A stretch of 64,000 nt of DNA from JAWKWH01 sp965204295 (GCA_965204295.1 OZ241973.1:1488001-1552000), one strand, 5' to 3'. Positions 17,601 through 25,187 are shown, numbered from the stretch's first letter. The notes: a model not told the origin generated them from the sequence alone. Program-made: numbers and translations.

Positions 17601-17939
17601 CAGGGCCAAGCGAATATTGTTCTGTCCGGCCAGTTCCGAAAGGCGGTCACAACCGTATGACCACCATTCATATCCTCCCAAAAGCCGGACCAGAATGACG
17701 CGCGCATACGCGGCGACCGAATCGATCCACAGATCGACAGACATCGGATGGCGAAGGTCACGCAGCGGGGCAAGCCGCATGGAAGGAAGCTGCCGGCGTT
17801 GCGATTTCCAAGCGCTGGACAGGGCGGCCAGGTCGCTGTCGGCGAATGACAACGCCACAATATCGGCAGGCTCCTGACCGAGATCGACCGGCTCGATCAG
17901 ATCGTCGAGCGAGGCTGAACTTGTTGCCAGTATGTGCAC
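14601..17939 (-). CDS. cobN: Cobaltochelatase large subunit CobN
   Basis: 1112 residues from a GTG at 17939 (MHILATSSASLDDLIEPV), 4 bp after the cobW stop. CobN binds hydrogenobyrinic acid a,c-diamide and, with the AAA+ pair CobS/CobT, inserts cobalt in an ATP-dependent step. Conserved magnesium-chelatase-H-like blocks include VHVGAHGTLEWLPGKTVAL and DLWGSASLRTGGEEIAQGL near the C-terminal third. It is somewhat shorter than the P. denitrificans protein (about 1275 residues) but no internal break is seen. The ATPase subunits are not in the window. Confidence 0.94.
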   Translation of the reverse strand: MHILATSSASLDDLIEPVDLGQEPADIVALSFADSDLAALSSAWKSQRRQLPSMRLAPLRDLRHPMSVDLWIDSVAAYARVILVRLLGGYEWWSYGCDRLSELAGQNNIRLALLPGECRESDRRLIERSTLPPHELENLLGYFREGGPDNMGRLLSRLATPTDDATIETAAPLDRTGFYLPGTGVVDTGRFTSAGRDGKRTVMTLFYRSMLLAGDVQPVDELHRALVERGFFSIPVFVSSLKDPEVAGFVLKSANRLHIDAIVTTTAFASGRHGGKETLFDRIGKPVFQAVLATTRREAWAEGQRGLAPADLAMHVVLPELDGRILGGVISFKDTPDEPDELGLALQVNRPEPDRIEQFADRLSRFFDLKGTSRADRRIAILLPDYPGAEGRTGYAVGLDVPASVLAILEDLENEGYFVDDVPKTPRDLIRLLSRSGARMDAAEYARSLGEIPPVAIDRLSAGWGENPHSDFRFRAAQFGNVTVALAPDRGRSEDRRADYHDPVSPPRHELIAFGIWLRRVRGCQVIVHVGAHGTLEWLPGKTVALSSDCFPEIVTGGLPVIYPFIISNPGEAAQAKRRISAVTLGHLPPPLSMAGLDTEHRDLERLVDEYSQADGLDRRRRDRLAKLIVDTANKTGLAAEAGVAGAEDPDSALLQIDSWLCDLKDLAIKDGLHVFGRHGADEADSARTESAENERKALIDALDGKHIGAGPSGAPDRGRLDVLPTGRNMFTSDPRTMPTQTAFDLSKTASEAILRRHLQEHGDWPRSLVIDLWGSASLRTGGEEIAQGLALMGCRPQWDPATARITGIEVLPTAKIGRPRVDVTWRISGLFRDMFPTQIALMDTAVTAVAERDESDEENPLAAERRRSGEAQARIFGSSPGVYGTGIEDMLQSGNWDDSAEIGRAYLENTSHAYGGADGVGKELPQAFAERVSEAEILIHAGDDPGRDILEGSAEVAFIGGFSAAVSALGGKADVIALDTTDPERPRARSLKEAVTRVVRARATNRRFIEGQLRHGPRGGAEFAETVDRLIGFAETTDSIPEALIEAVYDSYLGNPEICDFLIRENPAAMRAMAKRFASARRRGLWHPRRNSLDRDLRELIDQADALEPAP

Positions 17940-17943
17940 GGAA

Positions 17944-18981
17944 TCACCCGGTCAGCCGCCGCCCGATCGCCTCGCGATCGATGCCGTTTACGCCGATTAC
18001 GACGAGGCGGCCGCAGCGTGTTTCGCCCGTTCGCCAAGGTCGGTCGAAATAGTGTTCGACTCGAGACCCGACAGCCTGAATCAACAGGCGCATGGGCTTT
18101 CCGGGGATGTCCGCGAATCCCTTTATCCGAAGGATATCCGCATTCCCGGCGACGGCGTTTATCCTCGCAACCAGCGTATCCGTATCGTCGCCTGACCGAA
18201 GATCGACGACAAAACTGTCGAAGTCATCGTGTTCGTGCCCGGTTTCATCGTCGTGACGGGTCTTTCGACCGTCAATTTCATCTTCGGTCCCCACGCTAAG
18301 GCCAAGCAATACGGATCCGTTCATATTGCCGTTTCGCGAGGGGACGATCTTGACGGCGCGGCTTACGCTTTTTGAAACGATGGCGTTTGCACGGGCGGAT
18401 TCCGCGTCGTTCAGAAGGTCGTATTTGGACATCACCACGAGGTCCGCGCAGGCAATTTGATCTTCAAAGACCTCTTCGACAGGGTCATCATGGTCAAGGG
18501 TTTTGTCCCGCAGCCGCTGCGTCTCCAGCGCGGTCATATCCGATGCAACCTGTCCGTCCGCGATCGCCCGGCCGTCCACGACGGCGACAACGCCGTCAAC
18601 CGTTACCCGACCCTTGATCGCCGGCCACTGAAACGCCTGCACCAGCGGCTTGGGCAGAGCCAGGCCGGAGGTCTCGATCAATATGTGATCGACTTTGGGC
18701 TCGCGTGCGAGAATTTTGTCGAGCGCGGGAACAAAATCGTCGGCGACGGTGCAGCAAATGCAGCCATTCGCCAGTTCAACCACGTCCTCTTCCGAACAGC
18801 TTTCGATGCCGCAGCCCTTCAGGATTTCGCTGTCAATGCCGATATCGCCAAACTCGTTGACGATAACCGCCAGCCTGCGGCCTTTCGAGTTTTCAAGAAC
18901 GCTGCGCACGAGGGTGGTTTTTCCGGCGCCGAGAAAACCGGTGACGACCGTGCATGGCACGCGTGAGAAGGAGGCGCTCAT
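17944..18981 (-). CDS. cobW: CobW-type metal-chaperone GTPase
   Basis: 345 residues from the ATG at 18981 (ATGA overlap with the DUF1636 gene). G3E GTPase: P-loop VTGFLGAGKTTL near residue 12, the metal-binding CXCC motif in NGCICCTV, GTPase MSKYD, and a His/Asp-rich stretch (RHDDETGHEHDD) before the CobW C-terminal domain. It is thought to deliver cobalt to the CobN chelatase, which fits its place directly upstream of cobN. Confidence 0.93.
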   Translation of the reverse strand: MSASFSRVPCTVVTGFLGAGKTTLVRSVLENSKGRRLAVIVNEFGDIGIDSEILKGCGIESCSEEDVVELANGCICCTVADDFVPALDKILAREPKVDHILIETSGLALPKPLVQAFQWPAIKGRVTVDGVVAVVDGRAIADGQVASDMTALETQRLRDKTLDHDDPVEEVFEDQIACADLVVMSKYDLLNDAESARANAIVSKSVSRAVKIVPSRNGNMNGSVLLGLSVGTEDEIDGRKTRHDDETGHEHDDFDSFVVDLRSGDDTDTLVARINAVAGNADILRIKGFADIPGKPMRLLIQAVGSRVEHYFDRPWRTGETRCGRLVVIGVNGIDREAIGRRLTG

Positions 18982-19409
18982 TTCGATTGTCCATCGACGA
19001 TTGAAGGCGGGACACGCGCCACGAGTCCGCGCTTGAGACAGTCCGGTCGACCGCGCCACGGGATCAGGCCGTTGGACGCATCGCGGTAAAGCCGCGCGCC
19101 TTCGACCAGATCATCGGCATCTTCCAGCGTCAGATCGCCGAACACATACGTCCAGCCACCGGGCTTCGCCACCGCGGCGCTCAGACGACGTTTACAATTG
19201 GCCAGACATTCGACCTGACGGACGGCCAGCGCGTCATCGGCGGCGGCCTGCCTTACCTTGTCACCCAGCAGAAGACCGAGCCGGGGATGGTCGTCGCTGT
19301 TCGTCTTGTCGCGGCAGGAACTGCAAACTACGATCGTGGTTTGAGCGCCTGCCGACCCGGTGCCGCTCCGGTTTGCATCCGATACAGCGATATTGTCTTG
19401 AATTATCAT
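18978..19409 (-). CDS. DUF1636 family protein, putative metal-binding (thioredoxin-like [2Fe-2S] type)
   Basis: 143 residues from the ATG at 19409, which has GGGAG 5 bp upstream; a GTG at 19415 is an alternative. Four cysteines in two pairs, VVCSSCRD and ECLANCKR, are arranged as in thioredoxin-like ferredoxins. DUF1636 genes are commonly found next to cobW and cobN behind cobalamin riboswitches, so a role in cobalt handling is likely but untested. First gene of the seven-gene operon, directly downstream of the riboswitch, and translationally coupled to cobW. Confidence 0.85.
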   Translation of the reverse strand: MIIQDNIAVSDANRSGTGSAGAQTTIVVCSSCRDKTNSDDHPRLGLLLGDKVRQAAADDALAVRQVECLANCKRRLSAAVAKPGGWTYVFGDLTLEDADDLVEGARLYRDASNGLIPWRGRPDCLKRGLVARVPPSIVDGQSK

Positions 19410-19454
19410 CGTCACTCCCGGCCCGGAAACCCGCCAGACCTTTCAGGATGTTGC

Positions 19455-19634
19455 ATTCGACGGCAGGTCTCCTGGCTTGCGGATGATCGCATCGCGCCGC
19501 CTTCCCGGGATATTCCCAGTGGCTTCCGGCGGGATGAACTCCGCTTACAGTTGCGGGAACAGCTGTGGCCTTGCGGATGTCAAGCGCACCACATTCCCTC
19601 TTAGCCCGGAATTCCAACGGAACACCGGGACCGT
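19455..19634 (-). promoter_or_regulatory. Cobalamin riboswitch controlling DUF1636-cobW-cobN-cobG-cobH-cobI-cobJ
   Basis: On the minus strand the B12 box AAGCCAGGAGACCTGCC lies at 19478-19462. Upstream of it in order are the core elements of the class: GGGAATGTGGTGCG, a CAACTGTAAGCGG segment and AGCCACTGGG followed by CCCGGGAAGG. The aptamer ends about 45 nt before the first start codon, so the expression platform probably hides the GGGAG ribosome site when adenosylcobalamin binds. A promoter is seen immediately upstream. Confidence 0.93.
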
Positions 19635-19642
19635 CGCCCGCC

Positions 19643-19671
19643 ATTTAGGCCTCTGTGTCAATCCTTGTCAA
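19643..19671 (-). promoter_or_regulatory. Promoter of the DUF1636-cobW-cobN operon
   Basis: On the minus strand: -35 TTGACA (19671-19666), 17 bp spacer, -10 CTAAAT (19648-19643). Transcription would begin near 19636, at the 5' end of the riboswitch aptamer. Confidence 0.6.
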
Positions 19672-19688
19672 CGATGATCAGAATCCGA

Positions 19689-19716
19689 TTGCCGCGATGA
19701 GATTTTCGACTATGAT
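19689..19716 (+). promoter_or_regulatory. Promoter of the cbtB-cbtA-cobU-cobO operon
   Basis: -35 TTGCCG (19689-19694), 16 bp spacer, -10 TATGAT (19711-19716). Transcription would start near 19723, exactly where the plus-strand riboswitch begins. Confidence 0.6.
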
Positions 19717-19721
19717 CGACA

Positions 19722-19896
19722 CGTTACCGGTTCCCGAACGGGAACAAGAGGGAATGCGGTCAGGGTCTGTCCCAAAGCCGCGGTTGCCCCCGCCACTGTG
19801 TGCGGTCTGGCCGGTTGCACGGGCCACTGGAGCGATGGCTCCGGGAAGGTGGAACCGGCGTTCAAACCGCGAGCCAGGAGACCTGCCGGTGACGGG
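19722..19896 (+). promoter_or_regulatory. Cobalamin riboswitch controlling cbtB-cbtA-cobU-cobO
   Basis: B12 box AGCCAGGAGACCTGCC at 19872-19887, preceded by the class elements GAGGGAATGCGGT, the CCGCCACTGTG segment, GGGCCACTGG and CCGGGAAGGTGG. The leader between the aptamer and the ATG at 19940 contains the purine-rich GGAGGGGAAAGGAAAA ribosome site, suggesting control of translation initiation. This is the second riboswitch within 450 bp, facing away from the first. Confidence 0.93.
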
Positions 19897-19939
19897 AGAA
19901 ACGATCAGGCCCTCGGGTGGAGGGGAAAGGAAAACAATC

Positions 19940-20122
19940 ATGAATACCGTGTCTCGGACGATCCAGGTTTCGCAGGCAGGCGTCCGGTCGAAGTTTTTGC
20001 AACTTGGCATGGCCGCGACGTTAGGTTTGTTTATTGTCGGATTTGCCGGCTTCGCGCAAATCGACGCGGTACACAATGCCGGGCATGATTACCGACATTC
20101 CATGGGTTTTCCCTGCCACTGA
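19940..20122 (+). CDS. cbtB: CbtB, small membrane subunit of a cobalt transporter
   Basis: 60 residues: one hydrophobic helix (about residues 20-40) followed by a C-terminal His-rich tail HNAGHDYRHSMGFPCH, the signature of CbtB. CbtB and CbtA together form a predicted cobalt uptake system found almost only behind cobalamin riboswitches. The ATG at 19940 follows AAGGAAAA. 15 bp separate it from cbtA. Confidence 0.92.
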   Translation: MNTVSRTIQVSQAGVRSKFLQLGMAATLGLFIVGFAGFAQIDAVHNAGHDYRHSMGFPCH

Positions 20123-20137
20123 CAAGGTTTTCCAGCC

Positions 20138-20836
20138 ATGACGATTTTCAGGAACGCCGTGTTTACCGCGGCGATCGCCGGGTTGTTCGCCGGTATCGTG
20201 CTGGCGGCCTTGCAGAGCATCGCCACCGTTCCCCTCGTCATGGAGGCGGAAACGTATGAAGCATCCGCGCCGTCGCGCGATCATGGTGGGCATTCGCATT
20301 CCGGCGAAGAAGATGACGCGGCGGCCGGGCGGTTCATCCGCAACGTGCTGACCAATGCGGTGAGCGGGATCGGTTTTGCCCTGATCCTCGTCGTTGCATC
20401 GGAACTTGCCGGTGGCGTCAACGGTTGGCGGCAAGGACTGATGTGGGGACTTGCCGGATTTGCGGTATTCACCCTGGCTCCCGGTCTTGGGCTGCCGCCT
20501 GAACTGCCGGCCATGCCTGCTGCCGATCTCGCCGCCCGGCAAAGCTGGTGGATTGCGACGGTCTTCCTTACAGCCGGCGGACTGGCGCTTATCGTCTTCT
20601 GGGCATCGTTGCCATTGGCGATGCTTGGCGTCGCCATGATGATCGCTCCGCACATATGGGGCGCACCGCTGCCGGATACGTTTGAAAGCCCGGTGCCGGA
20701 AGCGCTTCACCACAGGTTCGTCGTTGCGGTAACCGTGACCAATCTCTTGTTCTGGCTTGTGCTCGGCATGGCGACCGGACTTGTCCGCGACAAATTCAAC
20801 ATTGCGCCGCACGAACCGGCAAACAGATTTGCGTGA
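20138..20836 (+). CDS. cbtA: CbtA, membrane subunit of a cobalt transporter
   Basis: 232 residues with five to six hydrophobic segments. After the first helix comes a His/acid loop (RDHGGHSHSGEEDDAA) suited to metal binding, and conserved LAPGLGLPPELPAMPAADL and APHIWGAP segments are typical of CbtA. It is thought to import cobalt with CbtB; cobalt is needed by CobN, whose operon is divergently transcribed from the same region. Confidence 0.92.
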   Translation: MTIFRNAVFTAAIAGLFAGIVLAALQSIATVPLVMEAETYEASAPSRDHGGHSHSGEEDDAAAGRFIRNVLTNAVSGIGFALILVVASELAGGVNGWRQGLMWGLAGFAVFTLAPGLGLPPELPAMPAADLAARQSWWIATVFLTAGGLALIVFWASLPLAMLGVAMMIAPHIWGAPLPDTFESPVPEALHHRFVVAVTVTNLLFWLVLGMATGLVRDKFNIAPHEPANRFA

Positions 20837-21344
20837 CAACCCCGACCTGACGCTCATTGTCGGCGGCGTGCGCTCGGGCAAAAGCGCGTACGCCGAACGG
20901 TTGATCCGGACGAGGGATCCGCCGTGGTTCTATGTCGCGACGGGGCAAGCGTGCGACGACGAGATGAAACGACGCATTGCCGAACATCAAGCGCGTCGGG
21001 ATGATCAATGGCAAACCGTCGAGGCGCCGCTGGAACTGGCCGAGGTCATTGAATCTCTTCCCCCGGGCCGGCCGGCGCTGATCGACTGCCTTACGCTCTG
21101 GCTCACAAATCACATGATGTCCGGCGGCGATCCTGAAGAGGCGGGCCCGGTATTGACCACGGCGCTGGCGTCGCGTTCCGGGCTCACAATTGCGGTGACG
21201 AACGAAGTCGGACAGGGAATTGTTCCGATTGATGCGATGCCGCGCAAATTCCGCGATGCCGCGGGCGAACTCAATCAGGCGGTTGCTTCCGTCGCCGGCA
21301 AGGTCGTTTTAATGGTTGCGGGCATTCCGATGCGGGTGAAATGA
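20829..21344 (+). CDS. cobU: Adenosylcobinamide kinase / adenosylcobinamide-phosphate guanylyltransferase
   Basis: About 171 residues. Motifs: P-loop LIVGGVRSGKSAYAE, then YVATGQACDDEMKRRIAEHQ and WQTVEAPLEL, then LIDCLTLWLTNHM and VTNEVGQGIVP. It phosphorylates adenosylcobinamide and adds GMP, activating it for CobS (called CobP in P. denitrificans). No ATG fits; the TTG at 20829, overlapping the cbtA stop by 8 bp, gives the expected short leader (MRDNPDLTLIVGG) and is the best choice, though the exact start is uncertain. Confidence 0.9.
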   Translation: MRDNPDLTLIVGGVRSGKSAYAERLIRTRDPPWFYVATGQACDDEMKRRIAEHQARRDDQWQTVEAPLELAEVIESLPPGRPALIDCLTLWLTNHMMSGGDPEEAGPVLTTALASRSGLTIAVTNEVGQGIVPIDAMPRKFRDAAGELNQAVASVAGKVVLMVAGIPMRVK

Positions 21345-21345
21345 C

Positions 21346-21972
21346 ATGAGCGGGAAACCGGGGACATCGGCGGCAGGGAGCGCTGCCCGCCATCGCGAGA
21401 AAATGAAGAAGCGAAAGGCGGTTCAGGATGCGGAAGTCGCGAGCAAAACGATCGAAAAAGGTCTGCTGATCGTCAATACCGGTCCCGGAAAGGGAAAATC
21501 CACCGCCGCGTTCGGCCTGGCGCTGCGCATGCTTGGTTATGGCCGGCGCGTTGGCGTCGTACAGTTCATCAAGGGAGCGTGGCATGCCGGCGAAACCGAT
21601 GCATTCGCGAAGTTTGGCGACCTGATCGAATGGCATACGATGGGCGAGGGATTTACCTGGGAGACGCAGGATCTCGAGCGCGATATAGCGGCAGCGGAAC
21701 GGGCCTGGCAAAAGGCGCTCGCGCTGATGGCCGACAATTCAATCGGCCTGATCATACTGGATGAGCTCAATATTGCGCTAAGGTATGACTATCTTGATCT
21801 TCAGGCGGTTGTCGGCGCTCTCGACAATCGTCGCGCGGACCTGCATGTTGTCGTCACTGGCCGCAATGCCAGGCCCGAACTGGTCGAGGTCGCCGATCTC
21901 GTCACCGAGATGACTGTCGTCAAGCATCATTTCGCCGCCGGGATAAAGGCCCAGCAGGGTATCGAATATTGA
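21346..21972 (+). CDS. cobO: Cob(I)yrinic acid a,c-diamide adenosyltransferase (CobO/BtuR type)
   Basis: 208 residues. It transfers the adenosyl group of ATP to the reduced cobalt, giving the adenosylated corrinoid. The N-terminal lid helix (MKKRKAVQDAEVASKTIEKGLL) is followed by the P-loop NTGPGKGKSTAAFGLALR and LIILDELNIALRYDYLD; LHVVVTGRNARPELVEVADLV is also conserved. It starts one base after the cobU stop and ends the riboswitch-controlled operon, converging on cobD 15 bp away. Confidence 0.94.
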   Translation: MSGKPGTSAAGSAARHREKMKKRKAVQDAEVASKTIEKGLLIVNTGPGKGKSTAAFGLALRMLGYGRRVGVVQFIKGAWHAGETDAFAKFGDLIEWHTMGEGFTWETQDLERDIAAAERAWQKALALMADNSIGLIILDELNIALRYDYLDLQAVVGALDNRRADLHVVVTGRNARPELVEVADLVTEMTVVKHHFAAGIKAQQGIEY

Positions 21973-21987
21973 CGCACCGGCCGGTTT

Positions 21988-22959
21988 TCAAAGATGCGAA
22001 TACACCAAACCCACAGCGACGCTCAAAGCGACGATCATGAGCAGATCGGCTGTCCAGTAGAGTCTGAGCGCCTGCCGGATATCTTGTATCGTCAGCGCCT
22101 TGCGCCCTCCCGCGCCCATGATCGCGTCATCGACGATCTTGCCGCCATATTCACGGGGTCCGGCGAGTTCCAAACCCAATGCTCCGGCGAAAGCGGCTTC
22201 CGGCCATCCGGCATTGGGCGAGCGATGACGTCTTGCATCCCGCCAGACCGCTTTCCAGGCGCCGGCAGCGGATGCCCGCGGAACAAACGCCGCGGCGATC
22301 ATGACAAAAAAGGCTGTCAATCTCGCCGCCGGCAGGTTTACCAGATCGTCAAAGCGCGCGGTCGCCCGGCCGAAATGGACATGTTTTCCGGTTTTGTGTC
22401 CGATCATGCTGTCCGCGGTGTTTATCGCCTTGTAAACGACGATGCCCGGCAGGCCGGCGATCGTCATCCAGAATACCGGCGCGACCACGCCGTCGGAGAA
22501 ATTCTCCGCCAGACTTTCAATTGCAGCACGGCTGACGCCGGATTCGTCGAGCGCCACTGTGTCGCGACCGACAATCCTGCCGACGGCTTTGCGGCCCGCG
22601 TCGACGCCGCCGGATTTCAGGCTTTTCGCCACCGCACCCACATGCGCCGCAAGACTGCGTTGCGCAATCAGCGATGCCGCCAAGAAGGTTGCAACCACCC
22701 AGCCGAATGTGCGCCCGCCGGCGAGCACTGTCAGAATTTGCGCTATCGCCGCGCAGCACATGATGAGGACGGCCAAGGCGAGAACGCCCATCGTGCGCGC
22801 CCGATCGGGCGATCCGTCCGGCCGATTGAGGCGGGTATCGAGAAGATCGACGAAATGGCCGATCCATACGACGGGATGGCCAATTCGCCGGTACAGCCAT
22901 CGCGGATAGCCAAAAGTCAGTTCAACGAGGACCGCCAAAAGTGCGATGGCAAGTGACAT
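21988..22959 (-). CDS. cobD: Adenosylcobinamide-phosphate synthase CobD/CbiB
   Basis: 323 residues, a multi-pass membrane protein. Family segments: GHPVVWIGHFVDLLD, ENFSDGVVAPVFW, KAINTADSMIGHK and SPNAGWPEAAFAGALG. It attaches the aminopropanol (phosphate) arm to adenosylcobyric acid. It stands alone on the minus strand, head to head with cobC, whose product makes the aminopropanol phosphate, so the two act on the same step. No clear Shine-Dalgarno precedes its ATG. Confidence 0.93.
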   Translation of the reverse strand: MSLAIALLAVLVELTFGYPRWLYRRIGHPVVWIGHFVDLLDTRLNRPDGSPDRARTMGVLALAVLIMCCAAIAQILTVLAGGRTFGWVVATFLAASLIAQRSLAAHVGAVAKSLKSGGVDAGRKAVGRIVGRDTVALDESGVSRAAIESLAENFSDGVVAPVFWMTIAGLPGIVVYKAINTADSMIGHKTGKHVHFGRATARFDDLVNLPAARLTAFFVMIAAAFVPRASAAGAWKAVWRDARRHRSPNAGWPEAAFAGALGLELAGPREYGGKIVDDAIMGAGGRKALTIQDIRQALRLYWTADLLMIVALSVAVGLVYSHL

Positions 22960-23995
22960 GGCGTTAGATCGTCTTTGCGATATGCCGGAACCGGATCATG
23001 GCGGTAATTCGGGCCGGGCTCGAGCAATGTTTCCCAATGCGCCGGAACCATGGATCGACCTTTCGACCGGCGTCAATCCCTACTCCTACCCGCATTGCGC
23101 GTTATCCGACAAGGCGCTGTCGCGATTGCCCGATCCGGCGGAACTGGTTCTGTTAAAACGGGCCGCGGCGCTTGCGTATGATTCCGAAACTCCCGATTCG
23201 GTCGTACCGGCGCCGGGAACGCAGCCCCTCCTGCCGCTTGTCATGCGGGCGGTCGATCCCGGGCGCGCGTCGATATTGGGACCGACATATTCCGAATATG
23301 CGCGCTGTGCCGCGCTGACCGGGCATCGGGTTATCGAGGTCGACGATATTGACGATCTTGCGCGCGCCGATCTTGCGATCGTGGTCAATCCCAACAATCC
23401 GGACGGGCGGCTTCATGCCCGTGAAGACCTGCTGGATTTGGCAGGTCTGTTGAAGGAGCGAGGCGGCATCCTGCTGGTCGACGAAGCATTCATGGATGTG
23501 ACCCCCCGGGGATCATCCCTGGTGCGCAACGTGCCGGACAGCAACATTGTCGTGTTGCGCTCGTTCGGAAAATTCTTCGGACTGCCCGGTCTGCGACTGA
23601 GTTTCGCGATCGCGCCTGATCGAATGGCGAAGTATCTGAGCGCCTGCCTCGGTCCCTGGCCCGTATCCGGGCCCGCGATCGAAATCGGTGCGAGAGCTTT
23701 GAACGATCTGCGGTGGCAGGAAACGATGCGCGGCAAACTCGCCGGGGCTTCCGGCAAACTGGATGCGATGCTGACGGGTGCGAAACTCAGGATCGAAGGC
23801 GGCACGCATCTTTTTCGGTTGGCGAAATGCGGAAATGCCCAAGAACTTCACGATCATTTGGGCCGGAGCGGCCTTCTGGCGCGCCGATTCGCCGAGCGAC
23901 CGAACATGCTCAGATTTGGCCTGCCGCCCGACAATGACGGACGGGCGCGTTTGGAACGTTCACTTCGCCTCTGGCAAAGGCGAAATCAGGCATGA
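22946..23995 (+). CDS. cobC: L-threonine-O-3-phosphate decarboxylase (P. denitrificans CobC)
   Basis: Up to 349 residues. A fold-type I PLP enzyme of the histidinol-phosphate aminotransferase family: WIDLSTGVNPYSYP near the start, IVVNPNNPDGRL, LLVDEAFMDVTP and the PLP-lysine segment VLRSFGKFFGLPGLRLSF. It makes aminopropanol phosphate for CobD (the Salmonella enzyme is called CobD). Start is uncertain: ATG at 22946 (GAGGA 14 bp upstream), at 22958 (overlapping the cobD ATG) or at 22982, which places the family's HGG five residues from the N-terminus. Coupled to the next gene by ATGA. Confidence 0.9.
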   Translation: MASDMALDRLCDMPEPDHGGNSGRARAMFPNAPEPWIDLSTGVNPYSYPHCALSDKALSRLPDPAELVLLKRAAALAYDSETPDSVVPAPGTQPLLPLVMRAVDPGRASILGPTYSEYARCAALTGHRVIEVDDIDDLARADLAIVVNPNNPDGRLHAREDLLDLAGLLKERGGILLVDEAFMDVTPRGSSLVRNVPDSNIVVLRSFGKFFGLPGLRLSFAIAPDRMAKYLSACLGPWPVSGPAIEIGARALNDLRWQETMRGKLAGASGKLDAMLTGAKLRIEGGTHLFRLAKCGNAQELHDHLGRSGLLARRFAERPNMLRFGLPPDNDGRARLERSLRLWQRRNQA

Positions 23996-24495
23996 TCCAT
24001 GTTACGCCATTGTCGCGGCTGGGTGAGGTCGTCAGGGGATCGGGCGCAACCCATCTGGTCACCCTGCTTTCCGAGGGAAACGATTTCACGCGGCCGGCGG
24101 AAATCGGCGAGGAATGCCATTTGCGATTGACGATGCATGATATTGTCGAGCCGCGCAGCGGTATGACCGCGCCGGAGGAACATCACGTCGAGGCGCTCCT
24201 TGAATTTGCGGAGCGGTGGGACCGCGCCGCGCCCATGGTGGTCAACTGCCATGCCGGAATCAGCCGCTCCACCGCCGCGGCCTATGTGATTTGTTGCGCC
24301 TTGAGGCCGGACCGGGACGAAAGGGCGATGGCACGGATTCTTCGGACCGGATCGCCAAGCGCAACTCCAAACGCACTGATCGTCGCGCTGGGCGACCGGC
24401 TGTTGTCGCGCGGGGGACGGATGGCGGCGGCGATCGAAGAAATCGGGCGCGGCGCGGACGCATTCGAAGGCGCGTCGTTTCGGTTGGAATTGTAG
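23992..24495 (+). CDS. Tyrosine/dual-specificity-type phosphatase linked to cobC
   Basis: 167 residues. The active-site loop VNCHAGISRSTAAAY fits C-X5-R with the trailing Ser, and an upstream Asp (MHDIVEP) is placed as the general acid. The ATG overlaps the cobC stop, so it is co-translated. Similar genes sit beside cobC in other Rhizobiales (from memory), yet the substrate is unknown. No Salmonella-CobC-type alpha-ribazole phosphatase occurs in the window, so removal of that phosphate is one possibility; a protein-tyrosine phosphatase is another. Confidence 0.8.
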   Translation: MIHVTPLSRLGEVVRGSGATHLVTLLSEGNDFTRPAEIGEECHLRLTMHDIVEPRSGMTAPEEHHVEALLEFAERWDRAAPMVVNCHAGISRSTAAAYVICCALRPDRDERAMARILRTGSPSATPNALIVALGDRLLSRGGRMAAAIEEIGRGADAFEGASFRLEL

Positions 24496-24680
24496 CTTGC
24501 GTTCGTTGTCGCGAAATACCGCCTCACCCATATCGCTGCAAACGTCGCGAAAATCCGCGAACGGATGACGAACCGGACAGTTCGGAAGAACGCCGGCATC
24601 GCCGCATTCAACCGATCATTTGCAGATAGCCGATATGGAAATTACGGATACCCAATTCCGTATCGTATCTCTGAAATCGC

Positions 24681-25187
24681 TCAGTTCCAAGTATAGGCGA
24701 TCTTTTTCAGCGCTTTTTGATCGAATATTTCAATTCCTTCGGCCGTATCGAAACCGCCGGCGCTCTCGTAAAAAGATAACGCTCCGTTATTGTCCTCCAA
24801 CGCCCAGACGACCAGACCTTTCAAACCATGGTCGGCCAGTTTGCGCCGCGCCACTCCGAACAACCGCGTTCCCAACCCGACGCCCTGGTACTCCGGTAAA
24901 ATGTAGAGCTCATAAATCTCGCCCTGTTGCGGCAATTCATTGGCGCGATTTCGTCCAAGCGTTGCGTATCCGACGATTTCGCCGCCCATTTCGACAACCA
25001 GCACAATCGCGACCCGGCGGATGGCGCCGGCCCACCATTTTACTCCGCGTCGCGCAATCATCGCCGCAAGCGCCTTGTGAGGAATGATTCCCGAATAGGC
25101 GCCATGCCATGATTGATGATGAACATCGGCGATCGCCGCGGCGTCATTCGGCTCCGCACGCCTGATATCGATGGTGAGCGTATTCAT
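24681..25187 (-). CDS. GNAT-family N-acetyltransferase
   Basis: 168 residues covering a single GNAT domain: IRRAEPNDAAAIADVHHQSW at the start, the beta-4 strand IYELYILPEYQGVGLGTRLF with the acetyl-CoA pyrophosphate loop Q-x-x-G-x-G, and GLVVWALEDNNGALSFYESAGF-like C-terminal sequence. The acceptor is unknown; both neighbours are on the other strand and give no hint. The 185 bp between it and the phosphatase hold no gene. Confidence 0.85.
   Translation of the reverse strand: MNTLTIDIRRAEPNDAAAIADVHHQSWHGAYSGIIPHKALAAMIARRGVKWWAGAIRRVAIVLVVEMGGEIVGYATLGRNRANELPQQGEIYELYILPEYQGVGLGTRLFGVARRKLADHGLKGLVVWALEDNNGALSFYESAGGFDTAEGIEIFDQKALKKIAYTWN

Noticed and set aside
21973..21987. ACCGGCCGGT followed by TTTT between cobO and cobD as a terminator
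   Set aside because: The palindrome has no loop, so it cannot fold into a proper hairpin.
24640..24670. A stem TACGGA-N8-TCCGTA as terminator of the GNAT gene
   Set aside because: Only six pairs and no T run on either strand; not enough to call.
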